This document shows, piece by piece, positions 8,786-18,048 of a stretch of 64,000 nucleotides of DNA. How positions within the stretch are numbered: the first letter of the stretch is position 1; each line of letters opens with the position of its first letter. A program made the position numbers and the translations under genes. The notes below the pieces were generated by a model, which saw nothing but the letters and a program-made list of their open reading frames with translations, was not told the DNA's origin and made no database searches. The stretch is taken from assembly GCF_014205215.1 (NCBI RefSeq), contig NZ_JACHNC010000001.1, positions 2,795,001 to 2,859,000 of the forward strand, in the 5' to 3' direction. The stretch comes from Actinoplanes lobatus (lineage in GTDB: Bacteria; Actinomycetota; Actinomycetes; Mycobacteriales; Micromonosporaceae).

Positions 8786-10690
8786 GTGAGTCATGGCAGG
8801 CTGGCGCTTGCTATGGCAAACGCGACAAATGGCCCCAATGATCCGGACGCCGGCACCGGTCGGCGTGGCCGGGCCGAGCGTTCCCGCGCCGAGGCGGATC
8901 CCGCGGCGCCCCCGGCCATGCCCGCACCCACCCCCGCCCGCCGGACACGCTCCGTGGCCGCCACCGCCAAGCCCGCCGAAGACCGGCCCACCAGGACCCG
9001 CCGTACCCCGCCACTGCCCGCCATGCCGGAGCCGGCGGAAGCGGGAGCGCCGGAACCCACGGAACCCGGAATGCCGGAACCGCCGGCCATGACCCGCGGC
9101 ATCGTCGAGCTCGCCGCCTCACGGGCGGCCCTCGAACCCGAGCCGGAGCCGGCCACCCCCGCCGGCGGCGAACCGATGGCGGCGCCCGGCGCCTACCCGA
9201 ATTCGCGGGCCACCGGAACCCGCCGATCGAGCCGGTCGACCGGTCCCGCCATCCGTGCCGTTCCCGGCGGCACCCGGCCCGGCACGGGCAACCGGCCACC
9301 GCCGGCCTCCCGCCCACCCACCGGCCCGCCGGAAGCCCTCCGCCCGCAGCCAGGACCGTCCGGCGAGGACGGCCGGCTCGAGACGCCCGGCGCCCCGGCG
9401 CGACCCGAGCGGGAGGACGGACCCGCGATCGTCGAGCGCCCCGGCGCCCATCGGGCCGAGACTCCGCCCGGCACCGTCGGCTCCGGCCTGGAACCGCATG
9501 CCGGCCTCGCCGGTGCGGAGTCGCACGCCGAGCAGAACCTGCGGTACCCGCCGACGCGGAACCGCCCCGGGCTGCCGCCCAGCGTCCGCCTGCCCGCGGA
9601 ACTGCCGGACAACCTGTGGCCCCCGCCCGCCCTGATGGACCCGGGTCTCGCCGGGAACCTCCATGTGCCGGTGCTGGTGCCCCCGCGGGCGGAGGAGCCG
9701 TCCCCGGACGAGCGGCGCCGGCCGACGGCCGAGGCGCTCCGGGAGGAGGAACCCGACTTCCTGCCGTCCGTGCTGGCGCGCGGCGGCCACGACACCGAAA
9801 CCGAATACGTGCCCGTGCACTCCCGGGACGACGAGGCTCCGCCCCGGCATGCGGCACCGCCCCGGATCCGGCGCCGCCGGAGGGCCGTGCTCGTCGCGTA
9901 CCTCCTGATCGTCGCCCTGGTGTTGATCGTCGGCCATCAGCTTCGCGACCGGCCGGACCCACTCGTCCCCGGGCAGGAGGCCGCGCAGCGGGCGGCCGAA
10001 CCGGCGGGTATCGGCCCGGCGGCCGGTCCGGTGCTGCCGGAGACCAGGCTGGAGCCGGCCGAACCGGCCGCACCGACGACAGGGGCGGTCGAACCGGTCA
10101 CCGGGGAGGACGACGAGCCGATGGCGAAGGCGGGCGATTTCCGGTACGCGCGTGGCCGCGGCCCGATGCTGGGCACCGACGGCGAGTTGTACCGCTTCCG
10201 GGTGGCGGTCGAGAAGATCGTCGACGACACGTCGGCCAGGGAGTTCGCCGAGGCCGTCGACGGGACGCTGGGCGATGACCGGAGCTGGGTCAACGACGGG
10301 CGGCTGCGGCTGCGGCGGGTGGCGAACGGCGGTGACGACGTGGACTTCACGATCTTCCTGGCGTCGGGGCCCACCTCGGAGGAGATGTGCGCGGCAGGCG
10401 GCCTGGCCACCGAGGGGTACACCTCGTGCCGGATCCCCGGTCAGGTGATCATCAACGCGGACCGGTGGGCCGACGCGATACCGGACTACGAGGGCCGGCT
10501 GGAGCAGTACCGGGAGTACACGATCAACCATGAGGTCGGCCACGAGCTCGGGCACGGGCACGAGAAGTGCCCCGGTGACGGCGAGAAGGCCCCGGTGATG
10601 ATGCAGCAGACCTTCGGTTTGAAGGGCTGTACCCCGAACTCCTGGCCCTACCTGGACGGCGAGCGGTACGCCGGTGAGCCGGTAGCCTGA
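8786..10690 (+). CDS. DUF3152 membrane-anchored zincin-like protein (copy 2)
   Basis: 634 residues from GTG 8786; ATG 8813 is an alternative. It is a tandem paralogue of the preceding gene, with a roughly 360-residue Pro/Ala/Glu-rich N-terminal region, a basic RRRRR stretch, one membrane helix (VLVAYLLIVALVLIVG), a linker and a C-terminal DUF3152 domain. The domain keeps FRVAVEKI, DFTIFLASG, SCRIPGQVIINADRW and HEVGHELGHGHEKC. The very long N-terminus would be cytoplasmic and the domain extracellular. Only 41 bp separate it from copy 1, so they are probably co-transcribed. Confidence 0.88.
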   Translation: MSHGRLALAMANATNGPNDPDAGTGRRGRAERSRAEADPAAPPAMPAPTPARRTRSVAATAKPAEDRPTRTRRTPPLPAMPEPAEAGAPEPTEPGMPEPPAMTRGIVELAASRAALEPEPEPATPAGGEPMAAPGAYPNSRATGTRRSSRSTGPAIRAVPGGTRPGTGNRPPPASRPPTGPPEALRPQPGPSGEDGRLETPGAPARPEREDGPAIVERPGAHRAETPPGTVGSGLEPHAGLAGAESHAEQNLRYPPTRNRPGLPPSVRLPAELPDNLWPPPALMDPGLAGNLHVPVLVPPRAEEPSPDERRRPTAEALREEEPDFLPSVLARGGHDTETEYVPVHSRDDEAPPRHAAPPRIRRRRRAVLVAYLLIVALVLIVGHQLRDRPDPLVPGQEAAQRAAEPAGIGPAAGPVLPETRLEPAEPAAPTTGAVEPVTGEDDEPMAKAGDFRYARGRGPMLGTDGELYRFRVAVEKIVDDTSAREFAEAVDGTLGDDRSWVNDGRLRLRRVANGGDDVDFTIFLASGPTSEEMCAAGGLATEGYTSCRIPGQVIINADRWADAIPDYEGRLEQYREYTINHEVGHELGHGHEKCPGDGEKAPVMMQQTFGLKGCTPNSWPYLDGERYAGEPVA

Positions 10691-10799
10691 GTTATTCCGC
10701 GATCCCGCATGTCGGGCCCGTGTCCAACGTCATGGATCAGCGCCCGCGAATCGAGCAACAATGGGCGGCGATCCTTACCACCGAACCCGGGGAGTGAAT

Positions 10800-11981
10800 G
10801 TGGCTCTGCCCCCGCTCGTCGAGCCGGCCGCCGAGCTGAGCGTCGACGAGATCCGCCGCTATTCGCGACACCTGATCATCCCCGATGTCGGGATGGACGG
10901 GCAGAAGCGGCTGAAGAACGCCAAGGTCCTCGCCGTGGGCGCGGGCGGCCTCGGCTCGCCGACGTTGCTCTACCTGGCCGCGGCCGGTGTGGGCACGCTC
11001 GGCATCATCGACTTCGACACGGTCGACGAGTCGAACCTCCAGCGTCAGATCATCCACGGCGTCTCCGACGTCGGCACGCCGAAGGCCGAGTCCGCGGCCC
11101 GCAGCATCGCCGAGGTCAACCCGCTGGTGAACGTGATCATTCACAACACCGCGCTGGACCGCGACAACGTCAAGGAGATCTTCTCCCAGTACGACCTGAT
11201 CGTCGACGGCACCGACAACTTCGCGACCCGTTACATGGTCAACGACGCCGCGGTGCTGCTCGGTAAGCCGTACGTCTGGGGTTCGATCTACCGCTTCGAC
11301 GGCCAGGCCTCGGTGTTCTGGGAGGAGCACGGTCCCTGCTACCGCTGCCTCTACCCGGAGCCCCCGCCGCCCGGCATGGTGCCGAGCTGCGCCGAGGGCG
11401 GCGTCCTCGGCGTGCTGTGCGCGTCGATCGGCTCGATCCAGGTCAACGAGGCGATCAAGCTGATCACCGGCATCGGTGAGCCGCTCGTCGGCCGGCTGAT
11501 GGTCTACGACGCCCTGGAGATGGAGTACCGCAAGATCAAGGTTCGTAAGGACCCGAACTGCGCGCTCTGCGGTGAGAACCCGACGGTCACCGACCTGCTC
11601 GAGGACTACGAGGACTTCTGCGGCGCGGTCTCCGAGGAGGCCGTGGAGGCGATCACCGGCTCCACGATCAGCGTCCGCGAGCTCAAGGACTGGCAGGACA
11701 GCGGCAAGGACATCTTCCTGGTGGACGTCCGCGAGCCGGCCGAGTGGGAGATCAACCGCATCCCCGGCGCGGTGCTGATCCCGAAGGGCGAGATCCTCTC
11801 CGGCGAGTCGCTGGCGAAGTTCCCGCAGGACAAGCAGATCGTCCTGCACTGCAAGTCGGGCGTGCGCTCGGCCGAGGCCCTCGCCGCGCTCAAGGCGGCC
11901 GGCTTCAAGGACGCCGTGCACGTCCAGGGCGGCATCGTCTCCTGGGTCAACACGATCGACCCGTCGCTGCCGTCGTACTGA
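10800..11981 (+). CDS. moeZ: Adenylyltransferase/sulfurtransferase MoeZ
   Basis: 393 residues from GTG 10800 (GGGGAG five bases upstream), matching mycobacterial MoeZ length. The N-terminal ThiF/MoeB domain has GAGGLGSP, a DFDTVDESNLQRQ segment and the zinc-type pairs CYRC and CALC. The C-terminal rhodanese domain has the active Cys351 in HCKSGVRS. Such proteins adenylate the C-terminal glycine of ubiquitin-like sulfur carriers (MoaD, CysO, ThiS types) and convert it to thiocarboxylate. It follows DUF3152 as in Rv3207c-Rv3206c. Confidence 0.96.
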   Translation: MALPPLVEPAAELSVDEIRRYSRHLIIPDVGMDGQKRLKNAKVLAVGAGGLGSPTLLYLAAAGVGTLGIIDFDTVDESNLQRQIIHGVSDVGTPKAESAARSIAEVNPLVNVIIHNTALDRDNVKEIFSQYDLIVDGTDNFATRYMVNDAAVLLGKPYVWGSIYRFDGQASVFWEEHGPCYRCLYPEPPPPGMVPSCAEGGVLGVLCASIGSIQVNEAIKLITGIGEPLVGRLMVYDALEMEYRKIKVRKDPNCALCGENPTVTDLLEDYEDFCGAVSEEAVEAITGSTISVRELKDWQDSGKDIFLVDVREPAEWEINRIPGAVLIPKGEILSGESLAKFPQDKQIVLHCKSGVRSAEALAALKAAGFKDAVHVQGGIVSWVNTIDPSLPSY

Positions 11982-11993
11982 GCGGACATCCGT

Positions 11994-12029
11994 CACACTG
12001 AGGAGTCATGATCTTGGCTCCTCAGTGTG
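11994..12029 (+). terminator. Terminator after moeZ
   Basis: A 12-bp perfect stem (CACACTGAGGAG with its complement) around a 12-base loop, starting 13 bp after the moeZ stop. It lacks a clear T-run, as is common in actinobacteria. Confidence 0.75.
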
Positions 12030-12107
12030 AGGCTGCAGTGACAGAAACGGACCATTGCGACAGATGGTCGAAGGCGTCAGCGAATCACAGATTCGGCGGG
12101 TAGTTTC

Positions 12108-12920
12108 GTGACCGTGGTCGATATCGATGCCGCGATCGGTTACGTCATGGCTCATGGTGACCCGGTCGAGCGCGCGCGCCTGTCATATCTGCGGACCGGT
12201 CAGCCGGCTACCCCGGAGATCATCGACCGGCTGTCCGACGGGCAGATGGTGGAAGGCGGCTGGCCGGCGTCAGCCGACGGCCAGGTCCCCTCGGTCGATG
12301 CCAGCTGTTTCCGTCTCAGCGAGCTCGACGACCTCGGTGGCCTGCGGGCCGGCCCGGTCGCGGAGCGCGCGTTGCACTGGCTCGCCGGAGCCCAGCGTCC
12401 CGACGGCACCTGGCAGGAGCACGAGTCGCTGGCCGGCGAGGCCCCGGCCTGGGCGATGCCCGGCGACCCGGAGGCCACTCTCTACCTGACCTCGGTGGCC
12501 GGCTTCTGGCTGACCGCGGCGGCTGTCGAGACCGACCCCTACCAGACGCGCGGGCACTACAACGAGGTGCTCGCCCGCGCGGCCGGCTTCGTCGCCTCCC
12601 AGTTGCGGCCGGACGGCTCCTGGCCGTCGTTCCTGGCGGCCGGCTGGCACACCGCCGGCCTGCTTCACCAGCAGCAGTATTTCTACGAGTCGTCCCGGGT
12701 GCAGATCGTCCTCGGCGAGCGGCTGCCCGACATGGCCCCGGCCGATGTCGCCGCGATGGCGGCCGCTCTGCGCCGGGTCAACCTGGGCGACGACTGGCTG
12801 CTGCGGAACGCGCGCAAGCGCCTGGGGGAGACTCAGCGGCCGGACGGCGGCTGGGACAGCAACGAGGGCCCGATCTTCGACGTCAACGTCACCCTGACCG
12901 CCCTGCGCGCCTGCCGCTGA
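12108..12920 (+). CDS. Short prenyltransferase/squalene-oxidase repeat protein
   Basis: 270 residues from GTG 12108. It contains QW-type repeats found in alpha-barrel triterpene cyclases and prenyltransferases: QRPDGTW (about 105), RPDGSWPSF (about 165) and QRPDGGWDS (about 245). At 270 residues it is less than half a squalene-hopene cyclase and I find no DxDD catalytic motif. It could be a single toroid domain without cyclase activity. No membrane segment. It stands alone after the moeZ terminator; no terpene genes are nearby. Confidence 0.82.
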   Translation: MTVVDIDAAIGYVMAHGDPVERARLSYLRTGQPATPEIIDRLSDGQMVEGGWPASADGQVPSVDASCFRLSELDDLGGLRAGPVAERALHWLAGAQRPDGTWQEHESLAGEAPAWAMPGDPEATLYLTSVAGFWLTAAAVETDPYQTRGHYNEVLARAAGFVASQLRPDGSWPSFLAAGWHTAGLLHQQQYFYESSRVQIVLGERLPDMAPADVAAMAAALRRVNLGDDWLLRNARKRLGETQRPDGGWDSNEGPIFDVNVTLTALRACR

Positions 12921-12935
12921 GCCCTCTCGGAGCGA

Positions 12936-14138
12936 TCACTGCCGGCGCCGGCTGGATTTCGTCCGCTTGCTCGTGCTGGGCTGGGGCGCGGGAACGATCC
13001 GCGCGTCGTACAGGCTCAGCGTGGCGCCCTGCTCGTTCAGCTCGTGGGCGAACTGGACGAACATCGAGGTGTAGACCGACTCCGCCGGATTGCCCGCCGC
13101 CCAGTAGGACCAGTCGATGCCCTCCGGCCGGTTCGTCTTGTTCTCGGCGAAGACGTTCACCAGGACGTCGTAGCCGTTCCTGCGGAGTGTCGTCACCTGA
13201 TCGGTGATGCTCTGCAGCGTGGCCTGGCGCTCACGTGCGTCGACCGCGATCTCGCCACCGTTCCTGGTCAGCTTGTGCCGGTAGCTACCGACATTCAGCA
13301 GCACCTTCTGGGTGCCGAGTGACTGCGCCACCTGCTCTGCCGCGGCCGCGGACGCGAATTCACTGGCGGAGATCACGGCCGGTCGGCTGTCGGAAGAGTC
13401 CGACGGGTGCCAGGGGAAACCCTGCACGCCTGCGAAATCAACGAGCGAATCGTCGATCAGGCGGGTGTAGGCAAGCAGTTTCGGTGTCTGGTCGGTGCCT
13501 GCCTGGGTGCCCAGCAGCACGCCGGTCTGGACCTTCGGGAAGATGGAACGCTGCAGTCGGAAGTACCGGTTCACGTTGTTGGCGAAGTCGTCGGGGTCGC
13601 CGTTGTTGTTCCAGTACGGCTGCTCGGGCTCCGGGAACGGGATCCAGAGACCCATCTGACGGTCGGAGACGCCGCGGTTCTTGAGGCGATTGAAGTACTT
13701 GGCGGTCCAGCCGTCGTACATGCCGGTCGTGTACTCGTGGAAGTCGACGAGTCCCCATTCGGACTCCGGCTCGACGATCACGATGGGCGTGATGCCCTGA
13801 GCGCTGAACTCCTTGAGCCGGGCGGCCATCGCGTCGGCCATCTCGACGGCGCTCGGCTCGGAGATCGGCATCTGGGTGAAGATCATCATGCTGTCGGCGA
13901 CAGCGGACCCGCACACCTTCTCGTACTCGGGCAACGCCAGCAGCTGCGCATCGGCCGTCGGCTGCCTCTTCGGAGCCGGCTCGCCGGTGCACGCCGTCGC
14001 CGCGCTGGCCAGGGCGAGGCTCTGCCGCGATCGCTCGAACAGGCCGCTGCCGGTCAGATGCGTTATCACGATGTTGAACGTGCCCATCACCAGTGCCAGG
14101 AACAGGCACGTGGAGATCATTACGTCACGCTTCCGCAT
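12936..14138 (-). CDS. Membrane-anchored glycosidase-like protein of polysaccharide locus
   Basis: 400 residues: N-terminal signal anchor (MISTCLFLALVMGTFNIVI), then about 330 residues with TIM-barrel-like spacing. Strand-end acidic residues such as VIVEPESEW, WIPFPEPEQPYWN and VNVFAENKTNRPEG could be catalytic. A basic tail (SKRTKSSRRRQ) ends the protein. The glycoside-hydrolase-like assignment is inference from these motifs, the membrane anchor and the neighbouring synthase. It is last in a four-gene coupled operon (start overlaps the GT2 stop as TGATG). A role in trimming or releasing the polymer would fit. Confidence 0.75.
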   Translation of the reverse strand: MRKRDVMISTCLFLALVMGTFNIVITHLTGSGLFERSRQSLALASAATACTGEPAPKRQPTADAQLLALPEYEKVCGSAVADSMMIFTQMPISEPSAVEMADAMAARLKEFSAQGITPIVIVEPESEWGLVDFHEYTTGMYDGWTAKYFNRLKNRGVSDRQMGLWIPFPEPEQPYWNNNGDPDDFANNVNRYFRLQRSIFPKVQTGVLLGTQAGTDQTPKLLAYTRLIDDSLVDFAGVQGFPWHPSDSSDSRPAVISASEFASAAAAEQVAQSLGTQKVLLNVGSYRHKLTRNGGEIAVDARERQATLQSITDQVTTLRRNGYDVLVNVFAENKTNRPEGIDWSYWAAGNPAESVYTSMFVQFAHELNEQGATLSLYDARIVPAPQPSTSKRTKSSRRRQ

Positions 14139-15433
14139 CAGACAGTCTCCCTAACAGGCTGGGCCGGCCGCACGGTGATGCCTTTTCGCTGCCACTTCTG
14201 CCACTCGACGCCGCGTGCGCGGATGCTGTTGGAGATGGATTTGAGGAGCGCGATGTACTCGATCCACACCAGGGCGTAGAAGATGATCCAGGTGAACGGG
14301 AACAGCGGAATGATCCACCAGTTCCTCGCCCGTTCGGTGAACAGCCCGACGACCACATAGAGGATGCCGATGAAGAGCGCGCCCAACAGCAGTGAGCTGT
14401 AGTCACCGGTGACGTAGCTGTAGAGCGCGAGCAGGGTCAGTCCGACGGGTTCGAACAGAAGCTGCAACTCCGCGAGCATCGCGAACGGCAGAGCGAACCA
14501 GGTGAGCCACATGCTGTGCTGCGCCCGCGTGGAGAAGAAGAGCTTCTTGTACTTCCCGAACGCCTCGAAGCGCCCCTTCTTCCACCGCAGCCGCTGCTTG
14601 AGAAGGCCCATGACCGTGCCGGCGCCCTCGGTGTAGCAGATGGCGTCGTCGGCATAGACCGCCTTGAGGCCGTGGAAACGCGTCCGCAGCGACATCTCGA
14701 TGTCCTCCGTGATGCTGGACGTGTCGAACACGCCGATCGCATCGAAGACGGTGGACCTCCGGAAGGCGGCACAGGCGCCCCCGTAGATGTACTCGGCCCC
14801 CAGCAGGGACTGGGCTCGCTTGGAGTAGAAGCCGAAGAGGTACTCCAGCTTCTGCAGGAGGTTCAGGAACCCCACCTCGCCGGCGACCTTGACATTGCCG
14901 ACCACGGCGTCGACCGTGTCGTCCGCAAAATAGGAGACCAGGTTCCGCACCATGTGCGGGTGCGCGATGGAGTCCGCGTCGACGGAGACCAGGATCTCGC
15001 CGCGGGCGTTCTCGACGGCGTAGTTCAGGGCCGTGCCCTTGCCGCCCTTCGCCTTGCTGAGGAACCGGATCGACTTGGTGCTGTTCGGATGGTCCGCCTC
15101 ATAGGCGGCCACCAGTGCCCTGACCAGCTCAGGCGTGCTGTCGGTCGAGCCGTCGTCCACCACCACGATCTCGATGTTGCGGTAGTCGTTCTCCAGGATC
15201 GAGTTGATGGTGGCGGTGATGCCCATCTCCTCGTTCCAGGCGGGCACCAGGAGGGAAACCAGGGGCTCGTAGGCGACTCCACGCCTCTTCCTGGCGACGC
15301 GCAGTCTCCGCATCGCCTCTTTCGTGTGGTGAAACGGTGAGACCAGCAGGAAGAGGGTGTACTTGACGAGCATCAGGACGGCGAACAGCCGAGTGGTGTT
15401 GCGAATGACTTCGTAAAGGGTCGCCGAATCCAT
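14138..15433 (-). CDS. Processive family 2 glycosyltransferase (polysaccharide synthase)
   Basis: 431 residues. An N-terminal membrane helix (about 15-33), cytoplasmic GT-A domain and C-terminal helices from about 305 onward match the PgaC/NodC/hyaluronan synthase layout. Catalytic markers are all present: DDGS (93-96), DAD (152-154), TED (242-244) and the processivity motif QRLRW (280-284). It should polymerise a nucleotide-sugar and export the chain through its own membrane domain. The product sugar is unknown. It is coupled on both sides by one-base overlaps. Confidence 0.92.
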   Translation of the reverse strand: MDSATLYEVIRNTTRLFAVLMLVKYTLFLLVSPFHHTKEAMRRLRVARKRRGVAYEPLVSLLVPAWNEEMGITATINSILENDYRNIEIVVVDDGSTDSTPELVRALVAAYEADHPNSTKSIRFLSKAKGGKGTALNYAVENARGEILVSVDADSIAHPHMVRNLVSYFADDTVDAVVGNVKVAGEVGFLNLLQKLEYLFGFYSKRAQSLLGAEYIYGGACAAFRRSTVFDAIGVFDTSSITEDIEMSLRTRFHGLKAVYADDAICYTEGAGTVMGLLKQRLRWKKGRFEAFGKYKKLFFSTRAQHSMWLTWFALPFAMLAELQLLFEPVGLTLLALYSYVTGDYSSLLLGALFIGILYVVVGLFTERARNWWIIPLFPFTWIIFYALVWIEYIALLKSISNSIRARGVEWQKWQRKGITVRPAQPVRETV

Positions 15434-16080
15434 CAGGTGCGGTCTCCGACCTTCGAAAGGTGGGCGATGAAACAGGAGACGGCACCCGTTTTGTCATCGA
15501 TGAAGGTGACCACGATCGCCGAGTCAGAGGCGTCGTCAAAGGGCTTCAACTGCGATACGTCCGTGCCGACCGTGGTCACCCGGTAACCCAGCTGCCAGCC
15601 CTGGGTCGTGACGATGTTCACCAGGTCACCCGGGTACACCTGACCCAGATTCTTCGTGGTCAGCGTGTTCAGGCGCATGTAGATGAAGGCGCTGCCGAAT
15701 ACCTTCTGGCGCGGGCCGGCGTTCAGAAAGGTGTGGGCGATGCCTTTGGTCGCCTTCCAGTGCCCACCCTGATATGTGGCCGGTGTGATGCGGATGTGCT
15801 TGCCGGCCTCGGGGAGCTTGATCATCTCGGGGGTTCCGAACATGCCCGGGCTGTACGTCGCGCGATATGCGCTGACCAGCTGATCGTCCGTAGCGTCGTC
15901 GGACGTGAAGCGGACGCTCTCGACGACGTCGGACACCGGGATGTCTCGGTTGGCCATGGCTTCGTATGTGTTCGCCGAGGCGTACGCGGAGAAGAGGCCG
16001 CTGGTGACCATGACGAGAGCGAGCGCTGAAATGCTCGTCATTCGAGCGCGGAATCGGCCCGTGCGTGACGTCTTACCCAT
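15433..16080 (-). CDS. Sortase-fold protein lacking catalytic residues
   Basis: 215 residues with an N-terminal signal/anchor (ISALALVMVTSGLFSAYA). Residues 85-210 follow sortase strand order (IKLPEAG ... GSAFIYMRL ... PGDLVNIVTTQGW..YRVTTV ... AIVVTFIDDKTGAVSCFIAHL). The positions expected for the catalytic His (GH motif), Cys (TC motif) and Arg hold Met135, Phe193 and non-Arg residues. Family assignment is my reading of the pattern, not a search. If right, it is a pseudo-sortase serving a structural or binding role beside the synthase. It overlaps the upstream small gene by eight bases. Confidence 0.6.
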   Translation of the reverse strand: MGKTSRTGRFRARMTSISALALVMVTSGLFSAYASANTYEAMANRDIPVSDVVESVRFTSDDATDDQLVSAYRATYSPGMFGTPEMIKLPEAGKHIRITPATYQGGHWKATKGIAHTFLNAGPRQKVFGSAFIYMRLNTLTTKNLGQVYPGDLVNIVTTQGWQLGYRVTTVGTDVSQLKPFDDASDSAIVVTFIDDKTGAVSCFIAHLSKVGDRT

Positions 16081-16243
16081 GGTGGCTCCCGAAGCGCTCG
16101 ATCATTCGTTTCGTCCGGCGGTCTATCAGGTGACTCGTCGTCGCGGCGACGATGTTCGAAAGAACGGTCAACCCGAAGACGATCAATACCAACAGGAAGA
16201 GGACGCGAAACGGTGACGCCCCGAAGTTCAAAAGGCTGAGCAT
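16073..16243 (-). CDS. Small single-pass membrane protein, first gene of polysaccharide locus
   Basis: 56 residues from ATG 16243 (MLSLLNFGASP); a longer frame to 16396 lacks support. One hydrophobic helix (VLFLLVLIVFGLTVLSNIVA) is followed by a basic cytoplasmic tail (RRTKRMIERFG). Its stop overlaps the next gene's ATG. Small membrane subunits beside processive GT2 enzymes (PgaD-like in position, not in sequence) often regulate the synthase, so that is a reasonable but unproven role. Confidence 0.7.
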   Translation of the reverse strand: MLSLLNFGASPFRVLFLLVLIVFGLTVLSNIVAATTSHLIDRRTKRMIERFGSHHG

Positions 16244-16721
16244 GATCCTTCGAAACTGGATCGGGCCGGCCCACTGATTTGCGCCGCATTTGGGCAGGGC
16301 GCATCCAGGGTGCCGACGTTGGCTGGAAGGAAACGGGATAACGACAGCCCACGCACCGTACCGGGAGGGTCCCTTGGCGGCGCAACACTGAGTCATCCGG
16401 CCGTTGTCACCCTATGTAGTGATCGAGTCCCGGATATTGCTAGCCCTCTGTATTTGCCGCGATCGCATCGTCACTCGCCAGTTGGCCTGAGAGGCGACGC
16501 CGGGCTCCGTGGAAGCGTTGGGCCGCAACAAACTTCCATCATCGACTTTGGATCGTGAGTGCACTGTCGAGGCGGGATCGAGGGTGAGGCGTTAGGCAAG
16601 CTTTGCGGTAGAAGCCTCGATTGCCCGTGATGCACATCATGGCCGACTTGCCGGATTTCGGCGTCGGTCGGCAGGCGTGGCAGCGGAGAGTAGTCACGCT
16701 GTGGTGGCAGAGCGTTTACCT
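16244..16721. other. AT-richer intergenic region upstream of polysaccharide operon
   Basis: 478 bp between the first gene of the polysaccharide operon and the proA terminator. By eye it is less GC-rich than its surroundings. It should carry the operon's promoter on the minus strand. I looked for known riboswitch cores on that strand and found no convincing match. No supported gene. Confidence 0.5.
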
Positions 16722-16754
16722 GGACGGACCGGCTGCTGTGCAGCCGGTCCGTCC
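16722..16754 (-). terminator. Terminator after proA
   Basis: A 14-bp perfect stem (GGACGGACCGGCTG and complement) around CTGTG, 11 bp past the proA stop on the minus strand. Confidence 0.8.
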
Positions 16755-16764
16755 GCGACCGGGC

Positions 16765-18009
16765 TCAGCCCCGGATGTGACCGTTGCCGGTGACGATGTA
16801 CTTCGTCGAGGTCAGCTCCGGCAGCCCCATCGGGCCACGGGCGTGCAGCTTCTGCGTGCTGATGCCGATCTCCGCGCCGAACCCGAACTCGCCGCCGTCG
16901 GTGAACCGGGTCGACGCGTTCACCATCACGGCCGCCGCGTCGACACCGGCCACGAACCGCCTGGTCGCGGCGACCGACTCGCTGACGATGGCCTCGGTGT
17001 GGCCGGTGCCGTACCGGCGGATGTGGTCGAGCGCGTCCTCCAGCGTGTCGACCACGGCGACCGACATGTCCAGGGACAGGAACTCCGTACCCCAGTCCTC
17101 CTCGGTGGCCGGGACCACCGCGTCGCTGTAGCCGGCCACGCGCGGGTCTCCGTGCACGGTGACGCCGGCGGCGGCCAACTCGTCCAGGACCAGGGGCAGG
17201 AACGAGTCGGCGATCTCGGCGTTCACCAGCAGCGACTCCGCCGAGTTGCACACCGAGCAGCGGTGCACCTTCGAGTTGAGCACGATGGCGAGAGCCTTCT
17301 CCAGGTCGGCGGCGGCGTCCACGTACACATGGCAGTTGCCCACCCCGGTCTCGATCACCGGCACCGTCGACTGCTCCACCACCGTCTTGATCAGCGAGGC
17401 GCCACCGCGCGGGATCAGCACGTCGACCAGGCCGCGGGCGCGCATCAGCTCCTTCACCGAGTCGCGGCTGGTGGCGTCGAGCAGCTGGATGGTGTCGGCC
17501 GGCAGACCCGCGTCGGCGACCGCCTTGCGCAGCACCGAGACGATCGCCGCGTTCGACGAGAAGGCCGAGCCGGAGCCGCGCAGCAGGGCCGCGTTGCCGG
17601 ACTTCAGGCAGATGCCGGCGGCGTCGGCCGTCACGTTCGGCCGGCCCTCGTAGATCATGCCGACCACGCCGAACGGCACCCGGACCTGCCGCAGCTCCAG
17701 GCCGTTCGCCAGGGTCGAGCCGCGCACCACGTCACCGATCGGGTCCGGCAGGGCGGCGAGCTGGCGCAGGCCGTCGGCCATCGCGGCGATCCGCTCCGGC
17801 GTCAGCACCAGCCGGTCGATCATCGCCTCGGACGTGCCGTTCTCCCGCGCGGTCGCCACGTCGACACCGTTGGCGTGCACGATGTCGTCGGTCCGCTCGA
17901 CCAGCCGGTCCGCCATCAGCAGCAGGGCCCGGTCCTTCTCCGCACGGGTGGCCGCGGCTAGGTCGAATGAGGCGATCCGGGCCGCGGAGGCCTGCTCCAG
18001 CACGCTCAT
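16765..18009 (-). CDS. proA: Gamma-glutamyl phosphate reductase
   Basis: 414 residues, standard length. It makes glutamate-5-semialdehyde with NADPH in proline synthesis. The aldehyde-dehydrogenase fold shows [16 protein letters not shown], a nucleotide-binding GSGSAFSSN and the catalytic Cys in [10 protein letters not shown]. It lies 39 bp after proB on the same strand, with a terminator just behind it, so proBA forms a compact operon. Confidence 0.97.
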   Translation of the reverse strand: MSVLEQASAARIASFDLAAATRAEKDRALLLMADRLVERTDDIVHANGVDVATARENGTSEAMIDRLVLTPERIAAMADGLRQLAALPDPIGDVVRGSTLANGLELRQVRVPFGVVGMIYEGRPNVTADAAGICLKSGNAALLRGSGSAFSSNAAIVSVLRKAVADAGLPADTIQLLDATSRDSVKELMRARGLVDVLIPRGGASLIKTVVEQSTVPVIETGVGNCHVYVDAAADLEKALAIVLNSKVHRCSVCNSAESLLVNAEIADSFLPLVLDELAAAGVTVHGDPRVAGYSDAVVPATEEDWGTEFLSLDMSVAVVDTLEDALDHIRRYGTGHTEAIVSESVAATRRFVAGVDAAAVMVNASTRFTDGGEFGFGAEIGISTQKLHARGPMGLPELTSTKYIVTGNGHIRG

Positions 18010-18048
18010 GGCAAACCTTTCAGAGATCAGACCCGATGAGGGGTATGG

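Noticed and set aside
16244..16721. Cyclic-di-GMP or cyclic-di-AMP riboswitch upstream of the polysaccharide operon
   Set aside because: Some short GCAAA-like stretches are present on the minus strand, but the conserved cores and pairing are not.
16621..17961. 446-residue plus-strand frame over proA
   Set aside because: Shadow of proA, rich in His, Arg and Gly, no ribosome binding site or motif.
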